Shown here: positions 6,711 to 8,058 of the stretch, one piece after another
Layout: each line of letters begins with the position of its first letter
Position numbering within the stretch: the first letter of the stretch is position 1
NCBI GenBank assembly: GCA_964529265.1
Contig: CAZGVW010000142.1
Coordinates: 1 to 8,058, forward strand
Direction of reading: 5' to 3'
From: CAZGVW01 sp964529265
GTDB taxonomy: Bacteria > Planctomycetota > Phycisphaerae > Phycisphaerales > UBA1924
Length of the DNA stretch: 8,058 nt
Translations under genes and position numbers: made by a program
The notes under the pieces: generated by a model
Told to the model about the DNA's origin: nothing
Seen by the model: only the letters and a program-made list of their open reading frames with translations
The model's database searches: none

Positions 6711-8058
6711 ATGCGCCTGGCACGGCTCACACTCGTCGGATTCAAGTCGTTCGCCGACCGCACGGAGTTCACGTTCGATGCGCCGCTGACGGGCATCGTC
6801 GGGCCGAACGGGTGCGGCAAGAGCAACGTGGTGGACGCGATCAAGTGGGTGCTCGGGGAGCGCTCGGCGAAGTCGCTCCGCTCGAAGGAGATGGCGGACG
6901 TCATCTTCGCGGGTTCGGCCGGTCGCAAGCCGCAGGGCATGGCGAGCGTGACGCTGACGTTCGAGAACCCGCTGCTGGAGGAAGTGGACGGCGGTGCGGT
7001 GGCGGGGGACGCCGGTGAGCATTCGAACGGGACTCTGGCGGCGGCGCTGAACGGGGACGCGGGGCTGGCGGCGCTGCTGAACGGGGAAGCCGATCATGGA
7101 TCGGGGCGCGTTGCGCAGGACGCGGAGTCGCACGGAGATGATGACGAGGCGCCGGCGTTCGAGCGGCCCCTGGTGCGGCGGCGGGCGCTGCCGATCGACA
7201 CCGAGACGGTGGACGTCGAGCGGCGGCTGTATCGCGACGGGACGAGCCTGTACCTGATCAACGGGCGCAAGGCGCGGCTGCGCGACATCCGCGACCTGTT
7301 CCTCGATACAGGCGTGGGCGCGGACGCGTATTCGATCATCGAGCAGGGCAAGGTGGATGCGATGCTGCTCGCCTCGCCGGTGGAGCGGCGGACGATCTTC
7401 GAGGAGGCGGCGGGCGTCGCGAAGTTCAAAGCGCGGCGGATCGAGGCGCAGCGGAAGCTCGAGCGCACGGAGATGAACCTGGTCGCGGCGCGCGAGGCGC
7501 TGGCCACGACGGAGCGGCGGCTGCGGGTGGTGAAGAGCCAGGCGGCCAAGGCGCGGCGGTTCCAGGAACTGGATACATCGCTGCGCGGGCTGAAGATGGC
7601 GCTGTGGTTCGATCAGCACCACGATCTGCTCTCGCGGCTGGATGGGTTGACGTCTTCGCTGCATGATCTCGAGCAGAAGCGGCGCGAAGCCGCGGAAGAC
7701 CTGTCGAGGCTGGAGCAGACGAAGCAGGACGCGGATCTGGCGCGGCACGACCTGCTTACGGCGCACCGCGACATGGAAATCGCGCGGTCGGGCGCGGAGC
7801 ACGCGGCGGAATCGGCAAGGCAGCGGGCGCAGATGTGCCATCGTTCGGCGGAGGAGGCGCGGCGGCAGATCGGCCACGATGAATCGCGGCTGCGCGACGT
7901 CGAGGCGCGGATCGACGAGATTTCGCAGGCCGCGGAGGAGCAGCGGTCGGCGATGGAGGCGTCGCGGGACTTGCTGGAAGCCGCGGAGCGCACGCTGCAG
8001 GAGGCGGGCGAGGAGCGGAGCCGGCTGCAGGGGGATCTGGCGGAGCGGCGGGCGGCGC
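6711..8058 (+). CDS. smc: Chromosome segregation/condensation ATPase SMC, N-terminal part (runs off the window)
   Basis: The visible 449 residues are the N-terminal ATPase lobe and the start of the first coiled-coil arm of SMC, the motor of the SMC-ScpAB complex that loads on DNA and compacts and separates chromosomes. The start MRLARLTLVGFKSFADRTEF is typical. The Walker A loop GPNGCGKSN is at 31-39, with WVLGERSAKSLR just after it. IIEQGKVD with Gln212 is the Q-loop, and FEEAAGVAKFKARR at 230-243 is the conserved block before the arm. From about 245 to the edge the sequence is heptad-like, rich in Arg, Glu, Ala and Leu, as expected for the arm. The hinge, second arm and Walker B/signature half would lie beyond the window. 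Residues about 87-160 are an insertion between TLTFEN and LPIDTE, where Bacillus subtilis SMC has only about four residues. The gene follows the FlgI-like gene after 178 bp and has its own strong ribosome site. Confidence 0.95.
   Translation, partial: MRLARLTLVGFKSFADRTEFTFDAPLTGIVGPNGCGKSNVVDAIKWVLGERSAKSLRSKEMADVIFAGSAGRKPQGMASVTLTFENPLLEEVDGGAVAGDAGEHSNGTLAAALNGDAGLAALLNGEADHGSGRVAQDAESHGDDDEAPAFERPLVRRRALPIDTETVDVERRLYRDGTSLYLINGRKARLRDIRDLFLDTGVGADAYSIIEQGKVDAMLLASPVERRTIFEEAAGVAKFKARRIEAQRKLERTEMNLVAAREALATTERRLRVVKSQAAKARRFQELDTSLRGLKMALWFDQHHDLLSRLDGLTSSLHDLEQKRREAAEDLSRLEQTKQDADLARHDLLTAHRDMEIARSGAEHAAESARQRAQMCHRSAEEARRQIGHDESRLRDVEARIDEISQAAEEQRSAMEASRDLLEAAERTLQEAGEERSRLQGDLAERRAA
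7035..7094 (+). repeat. 30-bp imperfect tandem duplication inside the SMC head insertion
   Basis: Units 7035-7064 and 7065-7094 encode LAAALNGDAG and LAALLNGEAD (residues 109-118 and 119-128). The two copies are in frame, and seven of the ten residues are identical. They lie in the middle of the lineage-type insertion in the SMC ATPase head, which suggests the insertion grew partly by local duplication. Confidence 0.7.

Noticed and set aside
6529..6711. A 60-codon plus-strand frame whose GTG overlaps the FlgI-like stop (GTGA) and whose TGA overlaps the smc ATG (TGATG)
   Set aside because: The double overlap looks like translational coupling, but the product is Arg/Gly-rich with rare AGA, AGT and CGA codons unlike the neighbours, and shows no motif. 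It was left out as probable chance, though conservation in relatives would change that.
6560..7018. A 152-codon plus-strand frame overlapping the start of smc
   Set aside because: It runs through the SMC Walker A region in another frame and has a low-complexity, Arg/Gly-rich product.
6396..7877. A 493-codon open frame on the minus strand, antisense to smc
   Set aside because: It covers an unmistakable SMC head on the other strand, and its own product is Arg/Pro/Leu-rich without domains. It also has no good ribosome site that I can see.

Overview
The window is a very GC-rich bacterial chromosomal segment with five protein genes: four complete and one cut off by the right edge. No RNA gene, insertion sequence, prophage or CRISPR array is visible. 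The best guess for the host is a planctomycete, probably of the Phycisphaerae. This rests on strong G/C third-position codon use, a helix-turn-helix protein with a long low-complexity linker ending in membrane helices, a FlgI-like protein fused to HEAT-like helices, and the style of the S9 peptidase. It is an inference from gene style, not a database match.

Left part (1-2318): one monocistronic gene for a secreted S9-family serine peptidase (147-2249), with a clear Shine-Dalgarno sequence. It is closed by a strong 13-bp GC hairpin with a T-tract. Convergent to it on the minus strand (2318-3190) is a multi-pass membrane methyltransferase that closely resembles MddA, which methylates methanethiol to dimethyl sulfide.

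Middle part (3191-3587): a roughly 400-bp divergent intergenic region between mddA and the next plus-strand gene. It is unusually structured. It holds two 19-bp dyad-symmetric elements (GTTGAC-N5-GTCAAC type) exactly 22 bp apart, a five-fold GGAACCCCC minisatellite, and a doubled CGCCCTTTTT element just before the next gene.

Right part (3588-8058): three plus-strand genes that may form one operon. They are a membrane-anchored helix-turn-helix protein, a large predicted lipoprotein with a flagellar P-ring (FlgI)-type domain followed by HEAT-like helices, and the N-terminal 449 residues of a chromosome condensation SMC ATPase. The first two are 17 bp apart at most. The SMC gene follows after 178 bp with its own strong Shine-Dalgarno sequence. 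No other flagellar gene is in view, so the FlgI-like protein looks like a repurposed P-ring relative rather than part of a flagellar cluster. The SMC has an insertion of about 70 residues in its ATPase head, between conserved blocks that are almost contiguous in other bacterial SMCs.

The parts most worth a second look are the FlgI/HEAT lipoprotein and its neighbours, the SMC head insertion, and the paired operator-like sites between mddA and the helix-turn-helix gene.
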